From the NCBI GenBank assembly GCA_027031185.1, contig JALVEF010000216.1:1-12082 (forward strand): a DNA stretch of 12,082 bases, written 5' to 3'. Below, in pieces: positions 1 through 6,484 of this stretch (position 1 is the first letter of the stretch; each line of letters opens with the position of its first letter). Both the position numbers and the translations under genes were made by a program. Below the pieces are notes generated by a model, which searched no databases, was not told the origin of the DNA, and worked only from the letters and a program-made list of their open reading frames with translations. The stretch comes from Saprospiraceae bacterium (GTDB lineage: Bacteria > Bacteroidota > Bacteroidia > Chitinophagales > Saprospiraceae).

Positions 1-3000
1 CGGGGGCTCGACCGGATTCAGTGAAGCGACGATCGGCTCATTTTGTGAGAGCGTGTAATCCAACGACTGGGTACAGCCTTTTTGGTCGGTGACCGTGACA
101 CTGTAGTCACCCGCCGGCAGCAAACTGGCAATATTGGTGTTAGATATATCCGGTGACCAGTCAAAGGAATAGACACCATTGCCGCCCACGGCCTGGACAA
201 CGATTTGGCCGGTGGAGTCGCCGTAGCAATACACGTCCACGGTCTTAGTCAAATCCACAAGAAGTTCCAGTGAGTCCGGCTCGTCAATGACGATGTCGAA
301 AGTAGCTGAACATCCCACGCCGTCGGTGACAGATACCGTGTAATTGCCGGCAGGCACATTGGTCAGGTTGGGGCCGGTTTGTCCCCCCGGTGTCCAGCTA
401 TACGTGTAGTCCGGATTGGTACCCGGCGTGCCGCCGGTGGCGATGGCCGTCGCTCCGCCGTCCGTGGAATGATAGCACGAAGCCGGCGTGGTAGTGTAGT
501 CTATTTTGATGGAATCCGGCGCAGGTACGATGATCGTATCATTGACCGAGCAGGTCCCATCGTCCACAGTCAGGATGGCTTGCCCCGGCCCAAGATTGGT
601 TACCGTGCAGTTGTCCGTGTTTTGACATTGATAGAAATTGGGCTGCCACGTAAAGGTAAATGTGCCGGATGTACTGTCTGAATAGGCGGCGGTAGTTTGG
701 GCGCTGCCATCCAGAAACGAGCCATCATAGCAGCTTGCTCCCTGTATCAACGTGGTGACGGGCACGATATGCGGCGGATCGGGCAGGGTGTAGGTACCGG
801 TCAATGGGGGACATGCACTTTGATTGTCCACCACGGTCACGTTATAGGTGCCGGCCGTGACTCCGCTCAGTGTGTTTGTCGTGGATGTGCCGGTATCCCA
901 GTTGAACGAGTAGTTCCCCGACCCGGCGACCGTCAGAATGATGCTGCCGTCCGCAAAGCCCGGACAAGTAGGCCGGATAAAAGTATCACTAGCAATAAAG
1001 AAACCGTCGGTGGCGACGATACTGTCGCTTGCCGTGGCGGTGCAGCCGTACTCATCCGCAATGGTGACACTATATATGCCTGTCTGGAGGCCTGATATAG
1101 AAGGTGTATTTTGGCCCTGGTTCCAGGAAAAACTGAGATTGGTCCCGTTGCCGGGCGTGACGACCGGCTCCATCGTGCCGTCATTGTCCGTCGGACAAGT
1201 CACGTCCGTTTTGTTGAATCCTGTGATGACCGGCGGGGTGGGCGGATTGACGGTAAAGTTTGTCTCACGCGTACAACCGTTTATATCTGTCACGGTCACC
1301 GTGTAGGTGCCGGAGGCCAGCCCCCCAATGATATTGGTATTTTGTGGCGGCGTGGTATTCCAGGCATAGGTGATGCCTCCGGCGCCTCCCGTTGCGGTAA
1401 TGGCGATCAGTCCGTCCCCACCTGTACCGCACGATTCGTGCCGGATGGAGTCCGGTACGATGGTGATGGAATCCGGCTCCGTGACCTCCGCCGTCGTGGT
1501 GTCCACACATCCGTCGGCATCCGATACAATGATTTGATAAGTACCAGCCGCCAGATCGGATGCCACTTCGTCATTGGGATTGGGATTGGAAGTGTTGGTC
1601 ACCGCCGGCGACCAAGTGAAGGTGTAGGGCAAGGCCTCCGTGCCACCGATGTTGTGTGCACTGGCGGTGATTTGTCCGTCCTGGCTACCGTAGCAACTGA
1701 TGCTCTGCGCCGTGGCCATAAGTGATATTTCTTTTTCGTAAGCCAACGTAAACGAGTCAGACGCCGTGCATCCATCGTCATCGGTGACAGTGATATAGTA
1801 TGTACCAGGAGCCAGATTAAATATCTGTGACGAGGCGGCCATGTTTGAGCCTGGAAGGTGTTGCCATTGGAAGCTATAATCCCCCGTGGCTGAAGTGCCG
1901 CCTGAAAACTGTACATCTATGACACCATTGGATACTCCGCTGCAGGTTGGTTGTGTGATTGTCGTGTTAAGTACGATGGGCGGCTTCTGGGTGAGCACCC
2001 CGGACGCCGAGGCCTGACAGCCGTCCGGATCGGTGACAGTCACCGCAAAGAAGCCGTTTGGCACCGTATCAATGCATTGCGTCGTATGTCCGTTGCTCCA
2101 CACAAAAGAATAGCCGCTCAGATCATTGACTTGCGTCCCGTTGACGGATACAATCGGGCATATCTGCATGGACTCACCATAGCACAGGCCCGTACCCGTC
2201 GGAGTAGGGAGGCCGGCACCGAGCGTCTTGCCGTCGAGCACCTGAATGGTCGTATCCAGAACACCGCCATTGTTGTCGGTAAAGTGGAGATTGTAAGTGC
2301 CGGCGGTCAGGTTGTTGATAGTGGTCATCTGCCCTGCTGTGGTGATGTTGACGGTGCCCATCGGATTGCCGCCGTTGTTGTCATAATCCACACTGATGGG
2401 GAAGGCGGCGCCGGCACCCACGGTAATATCTATACTGCCGGTGGCATCGCCCGCACACAAAGCGGCTGTCGAATCCAATGTGACGGATAGTGCATTGGGA
2501 TTGACAATGGCTATGGAGCCCGGCTTATCCAGCAGGCCATACTGATTGCCGTTGATATCGCTGATGGCAATGCCGTTGACGTTGGGACCAAGCCATATCG
2601 GAGTGCTGCCTCCGGGCGGCCCCGTCAGGTCGAAGCATATTTCCATGACCGGGTCTCCATCCGGAATGTTGACTCCGGAGAAAGTGAGCCATACGACGAC
2701 GACTTGCCCACCATTGAGTTGATTGTAACTGGAAACATCAAAATCGGGCAAGCTGGAAGTAATATTCGAAAATGAAAGCACAGTCGAATCCCAGTTAATG
2801 GTAAACTCCAGTCCGTTGATATCCGTGAAGTTGCCGGCGGTGAGTGGCACGCATATTTTGGTACCTTGTTGTCCCGTCGTATCCGGCAAATCCAGGCTGA
2901 TGGTGGGACATCCCGGCATATTTACCGTGGCAGTCGCATCACAGCTCTTTCCATCACGGACCCTGATATTGTACAGGCCGGCCGTATTGACCTGGAATCG

Positions 3001-3792
3001 CACCAAGTCGCCGTCAGAATAACTGTCTTTGAGCAAAATAGCCTTGACCGAAGGATCCGATACAAGTGAAATGTCTATTTGGTAGTGTTCTCCACTGATG
3101 TATTCCGGAAGGCCTCCTTGCACAATAAAAGAGCCCTTGCAGCCGAATCCCCCGATGGTGTTTTGGATATCCGAAATTTGAATTTGGTTGAGATAGACTA
3201 CCGGAAAGGCGTCACTGACATTGACGTTGACGCAAGGGCCGCCGTTTTCATACACTGCTGTGTTGCCGTTGAGTGCATCAAAGGTGATGGGCGCAAACCA
3301 TACACAGACGGGATTGCCGCTGTTGAGCAGACCCTGCAAATTGCCCGTATTCGTAAACGTCTGGATACCGGTGGTCACACCGCCCGTAGAGACCAAAAAG
3401 TCTGTGGCCCCCATGTAGTGGCAGTCGCCTCCCACGGTCGCCTTGTCCGGCCCCGAAATAGTCGGCGGGCAGTTGTACAGTGCATAGCCCACGCCGGCCG
3501 GCGTGCTCATATCCGGATCGCCGGTCAGGTTCTGGCCCGTAATAGCCAGGTCAAAATGATCATCGGCGCACAAAAAGATGGTATCCGGCGATGGCGCGCC
3601 TGTGTTCCAGATATCATTGCTCTGCCCGATGAAATTGGCGAAGTTTACATTGCCCGCAAACTGATCTGAACAGGCAGCACGCGCGGCGGTGGCCGGTCCC
3701 TTGCTAACAACTGGCAGGGGATTTTGACCATTTGCTGCTGCTATTGACAAGATCGAAAACAGGAGAGTGTAAGCGATTCTTGAGTAATGCAT
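1..3792 (-). CDS. Giant secreted SprB-repeat/cohesin-like adhesin, N-terminal 1264 residues (3' end outside window)
   Basis: Reading the minus strand from the ATG at 3792 gives one frame with no stop for 1264 codons to the window edge; the C-terminus is missing. The protein starts MHYSRIAYTLLFSILSIAAA, a classic Sec signal peptide with probable cleavage near ANG-Q (about residue 23). Residues 45-295 form a Cys-containing N-terminal region I cannot assign to a family (e.g. PDTIFLCADDHFDLAITGQN). Residues about 298-432 resemble a cohesin-type beta-sandwich (GTKICVPLTAGNFTDINGLE, then a WDSTVLSF stretch). From about 433 to the edge there are ten SprB-like repeats of 77-91 residues, each opening with a Cys motif (CYGDSTGQI type) and closing with AGTYTVTVTDxxGC. 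Such proteins in Bacteroidota are exported by the type IX system and act as surface adhesins or in gliding; a C-terminal sorting domain would be expected beyond the left edge but is not visible. The ATG lies directly downstream of palindromic DNA. No Shine-Dalgarno is visible, as usual in this phylum. Specific ligand unknown. Confidence 0.9.
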   Translation of the reverse strand, partial: MHYSRIAYTLLFSILSIAAANGQNPLPVVSKGPATAARAACSDQFAGNVNFANFIGQSNDIWNTGAPSPDTIFLCADDHFDLAITGQNLTGDPDMSTPAGVGYALYNCPPTISGPDKATVGGDCHYMGATDFLVSTGGVTTGIQTFTNTGNLQGLLNSGNPVCVWFAPITFDALNGNTAVYENGGPCVNVNVSDAFPVVYLNQIQISDIQNTIGGFGCKGSFIVQGGLPEYISGEHYQIDISLVSDPSVKAILLKDSYSDGDLVRFQVNTAGLYNIRVRDGKSCDATATVNMPGCPTISLDLPDTTGQQGTKICVPLTAGNFTDINGLEFTINWDSTVLSFSNITSSLPDFDVSSYNQLNGGQVVVVWLTFSGVNIPDGDPVMEICFDLTGPPGGSTPIWLGPNVNGIAISDINGNQYGLLDKPGSIAIVNPNALSVTLDSTAALCAGDATGSIDITVGAGAAFPISVDYDNNGGNPMGTVNITTAGQMTTINNLTAGTYNLHFTDNNGGVLDTTIQVLDGKTLGAGLPTPTGTGLCYGESMQICPIVSVNGTQVNDLSGYSFVWSNGHTTQCIDTVPNGFFAVTVTDPDGCQASASGVLTQKPPIVLNTTITQPTCSGVSNGVIDVQFSGGTSATGDYSFQWQHLPGSNMAASSQIFNLAPGTYYITVTDDDGCTASDSFTLAYEKEISLMATAQSISCYGSQDGQITASAHNIGGTEALPYTFTWSPAVTNTSNPNPNDEVASDLAAGTYQIIVSDADGCVDTTTAEVTEPDSITIVPDSIRHESCGTGGDGLIAITATGGAGGITYAWNTTPPQNTNIIGGLASGTYTVTVTDINGCTRETNFTVNPPTPPVITGFNKTDVTCPTDNDGTMEPVVTPGNGTNLSFSWNQGQNTPSISGLQTGIYSVTIADEYGCTATASDSIVATDGFFIASDTFIRPTCPGFADGSIILTVAGSGNYSFNWDTGTSTTNTLSGVTAGTYNVTVVDNQSACPPLTGTYTLPDPPHIVPVTTLIQGASCYDGSFLDGSAQTTAAYSDSTSGTFTFTWQPNFYQCQNTDNCTVTNLGPGQAILTVDDGTCSVNDTIIVPAPDSIKIDYTTTPASCYHSTDGGATAIATGGTPGTNPDYTYSWTPGGQTGPNLTNVPAGNYTVSVTDGVGCSATFDIVIDEPDSLELLVDLTKTVDVYCYGDSTGQIVVQAVGGNGVYSFDWSPDISNTNIASLLPAGDYSVTVTDQKGCTQSLDYTLSQNEPIVASLNPVEPP
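3..2457 (-). repeat. Ten tandem SprB-like protein repeats inside the adhesin gene
   Basis: The opening cysteines of successive repeats fall at residues 446, 537, 617, 700, 788, 866, 943, 1021, 1106 and 1189, a spacing of 77-91 residues (about 230-270 bp). Most repeats have the pattern C-x-G-x-x-(D/N)-G near the start, an aromatic FxW or YxW core, and T(V/I)TVTDxxGC at the end, giving two conserved Cys per repeat that could form a disulfide. Repeat 1 lacks the closing Cys (TDNNGGV). Repeat 2 has a disturbed opening (CYGESMQIC), and repeat 8 ends with VDDGTC rather than VTDxxGC. At the DNA level the copies have diverged strongly, so this is an old amplification and not a recent slippage array. 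The array continues beyond the window edge or is followed there by other domains. Confidence 0.85.
2495..2910 (-). other. Cohesin-like domain within the adhesin
   Basis: Residues about 295-432 read CPTISLDLPDTTGQQG, then TKICVPLTAGNFTDINGLEF, INWDSTVLSF, VVVVWLTFSGVNIPDGDPV, MEICFDLTG and a final GSIAIVN. The order (Gly-rich turn, V-P-L strand, F-x-x-(I/L)-x-G-(L/M)-(E/Q)-(F/L), W/Y-D-x-x-(V/L)-L-x-(F/Y)) is the pattern of type I/II cohesin folds found in cellulosomal scaffoldins and, more widely, in non-cellulosomal surface proteins. No dockerin is visible in this window. The domain may be purely structural. Confidence 0.6.
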
Positions 3793-3808
3793 TAAGTTTC
3801 GTTTTTCT

Positions 3809-3821
3809 GTTACTTTGTAAC
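3809..3821. promoter_or_regulatory. GTTAC-TTT-GTAAC palindrome ahead of adhesin start
   Basis: A perfect 5-bp inverted repeat with a 3-nt spacer ends 16 nt upstream of the adhesin ATG. The right arm is the end of the 160-bp element; the left arm matches the GTTAC end found at the other element borders, so it may be the remnant of a further copy and not an operator. It would lie in the untranslated leader of the adhesin mRNA if transcription starts upstream. Confidence 0.35.
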
Positions 3822-3976
3822 TGTTTAGGTGCTCCTGCATTTTGGGATAAAATAGGCGTTTTTTGGATGCCGAAGGTGAAATTTTTGATACGTAGAGCGC
3901 TACGTGAAAAATTTTACCAAAGGCAGGCGCTAAAAGGGCATCTTAGCACAAAAACAGCAGGGCCCTAAACAGTTAC
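3817..3976. repeat. 160-bp palindromic (MITE/REP-like) element with 13-bp perfect terminal inverted repeats
   Basis: The left end GTAACTGTTTAGG (3817-3829) is the exact reverse complement of the right end CCTAAACAGTTAC (3964-3976). The element is palindromic through most of its length. At its centre (3875-3918) lies a hairpin with stem ACGTAG/CTACGT, a 4-nt AGCG loop, and an outer arm GGTGAAATTTTT paired with AAAAATTTTACC. Further out are weaker complementary blocks (GCC...GGT; AAAATAGGCG against GGCGCTAAAA; CTCCTGCATTTT against AAAAACAGCAG). The centre of the inner hairpin and the midpoint of the outer arms coincide within 1 nt, so it behaves as one unit. It contains no transposase and no credible ORF. 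It resembles a non-autonomous palindromic mobile repeat; a large structured RNA or bidirectional terminator is an alternative. Confidence 0.7.
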
Positions 3977-4030
3977 GTAATTTAGGTACTCCTGTTTTTA
4001 GCACAAAAACAAGGGGCCTAAACTGTTACG
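3976..4030. repeat. Shortened second palindrome sharing the same ends
   Basis: This 55-nt stretch can fold with CGTAA and TTTAGG (3976-3986) against CCTAAA and TTACG (4017-4030, with a 3-nt CTG bulge), then CTCCTGTTTTT against AAAAACAAGGG, closing on a 5-nt AGCAC loop (4000-4004). Its right half (3998-4030) is a near-direct repeat of the right end of the larger element (3943-3977): both read TTAGCACAAAAACA, a G-run, CCTAAAC(A/T)GTTACG. It looks like an internally deleted derivative of the larger element joined head to tail through the GTTACGTAA junction. Confidence 0.65.
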
Positions 4031-4060
4031 TTTTCCCTTCGCTTTTGCCAGAGCGGACGA

Positions 4061-4068
4061 CAAAATTA
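4061..4068 (-). promoter_or_regulatory. Possible Bacteroidota -7 box for the adhesin gene
   Basis: The minus strand reads TAATTTTG, a full match to the TAnnTTTG -7 element of Bacteroidota sigma-ABfr promoters. The nearest TTTG that could act as the -33 element is about 24 nt upstream, longer than the usual spacing. If used, the adhesin mRNA would have a leader of roughly 260 nt containing both palindromes. Confidence 0.3.
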
Positions 4069-4198
4069 GCCATTATTTTGCTCATCTTTTGACAAATCGG
4101 CTGGCGGCTCTTTACCGCAAAAACAAAGCCACAAGGTACTTGCTCTGCGCTGGAAAATGGTAGCGTATGCCAAACGCTGCTCCCGTGCTTCGTATTGT

Positions 4199-4269
4199 CG
4201 GGCGATGCCGGCTTCAGGATGTTATCCCAAAAAAATATGGCTTTTTTTTATATATCCTTCCATCGCCCG
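4199..4269 (-). terminator. Nested inverted repeat, possible terminator of the glycosyltransferase unit
   Basis: Outer arms CGGGCGATG (4199-4207) and CATCGCCCG (4261-4269) are perfect 9-bp complements. Inside them a 7-nt A run (4229-4235) faces an 8-nt T run (4242-4249) across TATGGC. On the minus strand this lies about 35 nt past the glycosyltransferase stop and ends that transcript in a hairpin followed by a U-rich stretch, so a terminator role is plausible. It does not have the compact GC stem plus U-tract of a textbook intrinsic terminator. Confidence 0.35.
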
Positions 4270-4296
4270 TTTTGCTGCCTTACACCGGATGTAGTA

Positions 4297-4314
4297 CGGT
4301 GATTTTAATCACCG
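4297..4314. repeat. 18-nt palindrome spanning the glycosyltransferase stop codon
   Basis: CGGTGATT (4297-4304) and AATCACCG (4307-4314) are perfect complements around a TT centre; the TAA stop of the glycosyltransferase lies in its middle. With a realistic loop it forms a 7-bp stem. It lacks a U-tract. It could protect the mRNA 3' end, help termination, or be coincidental. Confidence 0.45.
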
Positions 4315-5426
4315 CGAACACGGCGGTACAAGGCCGTCAATCGTGAGGTGAGCGATTGGGGATCAAATCTCCGCTTCGCATAGACGAATCCCTTTTCGAT
4401 CATCCGTTGGCGCAGTTCCGTATCTGTCAGCGCCCGCTCTATGGCGGCTGCGAGTTGGTTGGTGTCGCCGGGATCCACATACAGACTGTCAGGGCCGCCC
4501 GCCTCGGGAAGCGCACTTGTGCTGGAGGTGACCACCGGTGTCCGGGACAATAAGGCCTCGGCGACCGGGAGCCCAAAGCCCTCGTATCGCGATGGATAGA
4601 CCAACACTTGTGCGTTCAGGTAGAGCCGTTGCAATACGGCGTCGTCCGTGACATTCGTCAGCCAGATGACTTCCTTGCTGATCCGGAGTTTTTCCGCTTG
4701 CTCCACCAGTTTTTTCCGGTATCGGCTGTCTCGTCCCACGGCGACCAGGGGAAGGCGGATATCCGGGGACAGTCGTGCCATAGCCGATAGGATGGCGCCG
4801 ATATTTTTTCGCGGCTCCAGGCTGCCGACGTACAGCATGTATTGCGGGGGTAGGCCTGCAGGCAAGGGTGGCATTTGGTCCGGTGCACCGGAAACGTAAT
4901 ACCGGGGGTGACAAGCCTGATAGATCACCGATACCTTCTCCGGAGCTATCCCATACAGTTCGATGATGTCCCGTTTGGTATTGTCACTGATGGCAATGAT
5001 ATGGTCGGCATGGCGGCAGGCATAGCGAAATTTTTGCCGGTATATCCGGCGGTCAACCAATGGATACAGGTGGGGAAACTTCTCAAATATCAGATCATGG
5101 ATGGTGACAAGGCTTCGCACGCCGGGCGGCAGGTGTAGCGGAATTTCATGACTCAGCCCATGATAAATGGCAATTCCGTCTTTTTTTAATTGGTTTCCCA
5201 CCAGGAAGCTGCGCCACAAGGCACCCCAGCGCCTGGCTTGGCGCACCGTAATCCCATCCCTCGCTGCCAATTCATCTGCCGGAGATGGCACAGGGCGCGA
5301 TGGCGTATAGAGATAGTAGCGATGCGCCGGTGCGTAGGTGAGCAAATTACCCACCAGGGTACGGCCATAGTTGCCCAAGCCCGTGCGATTGTGAAAAAGG
5401 CGTTTGGCATCAAAGCCGATATGCAT
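4305..5426 (-). CDS. GT4-family glycosyltransferase (GT-B fold, mannosyltransferase-like)
   Basis: A 373-residue protein of normal size for the family, probably cytoplasmic or peripheral at the inner membrane. It transfers a sugar from a nucleotide-sugar donor to an unknown acceptor. The N-terminal acceptor half starts MHIGFDAKRLFHNRTGLGNY, where the Gly-rich loop (residues 16-21) is typical of GT4 enzymes, and contains VTIHDLIFEKFP (107-118) and the linker IAISDNTKRDI (144-154). The C-terminal donor-binding half has YVGSLEPRKN (199-208, phosphate-binding R/K), YPSRYEGFGLPVAEAL (277-292) with the E282-x7-E290 motif, and a closing region VDPGDTNQLA (317-326). It starts 22 nt after the GGGPS gene, so the two are probably co-transcribed; a role in modifying a glycolipid or envelope glycan is inference from that. 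Sugar and acceptor cannot be read from sequence. Confidence 0.92.
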   Translation of the reverse strand: MHIGFDAKRLFHNRTGLGNYGRTLVGNLLTYAPAHRYYLYTPSRPVPSPADELAARDGITVRQARRWGALWRSFLVGNQLKKDGIAIYHGLSHEIPLHLPPGVRSLVTIHDLIFEKFPHLYPLVDRRIYRQKFRYACRHADHIIAISDNTKRDIIELYGIAPEKVSVIYQACHPRYYVSGAPDQMPPLPAGLPPQYMLYVGSLEPRKNIGAILSAMARLSPDIRLPLVAVGRDSRYRKKLVEQAEKLRISKEVIWLTNVTDDAVLQRLYLNAQVLVYPSRYEGFGLPVAEALLSRTPVVTSSTSALPEAGGPDSLYVDPGDTNQLAAAIERALTDTELRQRMIEKGFVYAKRRFDPQSLTSRLTALYRRVRGD

Positions 5427-5448
5427 GAAATGGCGGTTTAGCGGAGAT

Positions 5449-6216
5449 TCAGGTCTTTTGTGCCGTATGGACGCGGCGCACCAAATCCAATACCAGTTCC
5501 GGGTCGGACTCCAGCCGGTTGCCCACTACGATCACATCGGCCCCGGCTCTGGCGACCGCCTCGGCCTCCTCCGGCGTCCGGATACCCCCGCCGACTATGA
5601 GCGGAAGGTCTATGGCCTTGCGTACCCGGCGGATCATTTCCGGAGGCACCGGGTGCCTGGCACCGCTGCCGGCATCCAGGTAAATCAATTGGAGCCCCAA
5701 CAACTGTCCCGCCATGGCAGTGGCCACGGTGATTTCCGGCTTGTCAGCCGGAATGGGTTGGGTGTTGCTGATATAGCTTACCGTAGTGGGCTTGCCACCG
5801 TCCACCAGGAGGTAGCCCGTAGGCAGAATTTCCAGCGAGCTGCGCATCAGCGCCGGCGCGGTGATGACATGCTGACCAATCAGCAAGTCCGGATTGCGAC
5901 CGGAAATCAGACTCAGGAAGAGCAGGGCATCGGCCTCTTCGCTCAATTGTACGGGACTGCCGGGAAACAACACCGTAGGGATGTCGCAGACCGCTTTTAT
6001 CCCGCGCAAACAAGCGTCCATCCGGTCCGTCATCATCAGACTGCCTCCCACGAAAAAATAATCCACACCGGCACGGCTCGCGAGGATGGCGATCTGCGGT
6101 ATTTCATCCGGGGGCAGTTTGTCCGGATCTATCAACATGGCAAAGGATGCTCTCCCGGTGGTGCGGCCGGTTTCTATGCGGTGATAGACATCTTGCTTGC
6201 GATTTGAACTTGTCAT
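5449..6216 (-). CDS. pcrB: PcrB/GGGPS-family geranylgeranylglyceryl phosphate synthase (group II, bacterial)
   Basis: A 255-residue TIM-barrel enzyme that joins a polyprenyl diphosphate to sn-glycerol-1-phosphate, the ether bond that in Archaea begins membrane lipid synthesis. Clear family motifs run in order: AMLIDPDK (26-33, metal/G1P side), FFVGGS (54-59), VLFPGS (82-87), LLFLSLISGRNPDLLIGQH (98-116), GYLLVDGG (134-141), VSYISNTQPIPADKP (146-160), YLDAGSGA (179-186), IVGGGIRTPEEA (207-218) and GADVIVVGN (225-233). Gly-rich loops 57-59, 209-211 and 232 bind the G1P phosphate in the family. The sequence is intact. Homologues in Bacteroidota are known as group II GGGPS; prenyl chain length cannot be assigned safely here. 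It is the first gene of a pair with the glycosyltransferase. The symbol pcrB is a family label; archaeal-type naming would be GGGPS. Confidence 0.92.
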   Translation of the reverse strand: MTSSNRKQDVYHRIETGRTTGRASFAMLIDPDKLPPDEIPQIAILASRAGVDYFFVGGSLMMTDRMDACLRGIKAVCDIPTVLFPGSPVQLSEEADALLFLSLISGRNPDLLIGQHVITAPALMRSSLEILPTGYLLVDGGKPTTVSYISNTQPIPADKPEITVATAMAGQLLGLQLIYLDAGSGARHPVPPEMIRRVRKAIDLPLIVGGGIRTPEEAEAVARAGADVIVVGNRLESDPELVLDLVRRVHTAQKT

Positions 6217-6484
6217 CTGGTGACAAAGATAATAACTCCCCGGTGATAATATGTACCCGCCGCGGTGTAGTTTGAGACATTGAACAGTTGGGACACTACC
6301 GAAGCACTTGTGTCGCGTTTCGTCCTTTCCGGAAAGTCACTCAACCGCCACCTCGCGGCGGTCACGCCGCAAACTTTTTTTCTCTCATGCGCAGGGAAGG
6401 TCATCACCCGGATGCCCCCATAAGGGCGCAGCCAAAGGGAAGATAGCGTTTACAGCCGCTTCGCGCCTGTGTGGTTTGGGCCGG
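6217..6484. other. 268-bp intergenic stretch, no gene
   Basis: It separates two minus-strand genes. It holds a perfect 12-nt palindrome CTTTCCGGAAAG (6325-6336) and a GCGGCG-GTCA-CGCCGC hairpin (6355-6370) followed by a T run (6375-6381) on the plus strand. That polarity is wrong for ending the DUF4197 gene. Short open frames on both strands here have no recognisable motif. Confidence 0.5.
6224..6231 (-). promoter_or_regulatory. Possible -7 box for the GGGPS-glycosyltransferase unit
   Basis: The minus strand reads TATCTTTG, matching TAnnTTTG, 7 nt upstream of the ATG at 6216. This implies an almost leaderless transcript. I see no well-placed TTG for the -33 element, so the call is tentative. 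Confidence 0.35.

Larger units (their letters stand above)
3793..4304. other. 512-bp gene-free stretch between glycosyltransferase and adhesin genes
   Basis: No convincing gene lies here. The only longer open frame (plus strand, 3732-3968) runs through the palindromic element and the antisense of the adhesin signal peptide, so it is not credible. The stretch holds a small GTTAC-TTT-GTAAC palindrome (3809-3821), a 160-bp palindromic element (3817-3976), a shortened second palindrome (3976-4030), a promoter-like box on the minus strand (4061-4068), and an A/T-rich nested inverted repeat (4199-4269) downstream of the glycosyltransferase stop. The part 4070-4198 shows nothing recognisable. Confidence 0.7.

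Noticed and set aside
379..3669. Several plus-strand open frames of 65-204 codons opposite the adhesin
   Set aside because: They are antisense to one continuous minus-strand frame with signal peptide, cohesin-like domain and repeats; their translations have no domain-like features and skewed Arg/Gly-rich composition.
3809..3829. Integron attC-like site suggested by GTTAC/GTAAC and GTTTAGG/CCTAAAC ends
   Set aside because: The core sites do not fit GTTRRRY/RYYYAAC, there is no integrase or cassette array, and the element is symmetrical in the wrong way for attC.
3732..3968. 78-codon plus-strand frame across the palindromic element
   Set aside because: It overlaps the antisense of the adhesin signal peptide and is mostly palindrome; arms of a hairpin often stay open by chance. 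It may well be annotated as a hypothetical protein elsewhere, but nothing supports translation.
5404..6207. 267-codon plus-strand frame opposite the GGGPS gene
   Set aside because: Shadow of a gene with clear family motifs on the minus strand; no motif of its own.
6355..6381. GC hairpin followed by a T run on the plus strand
   Set aside because: It has intrinsic terminator form, but no plus-strand gene ends there; flanking genes are on the minus strand.
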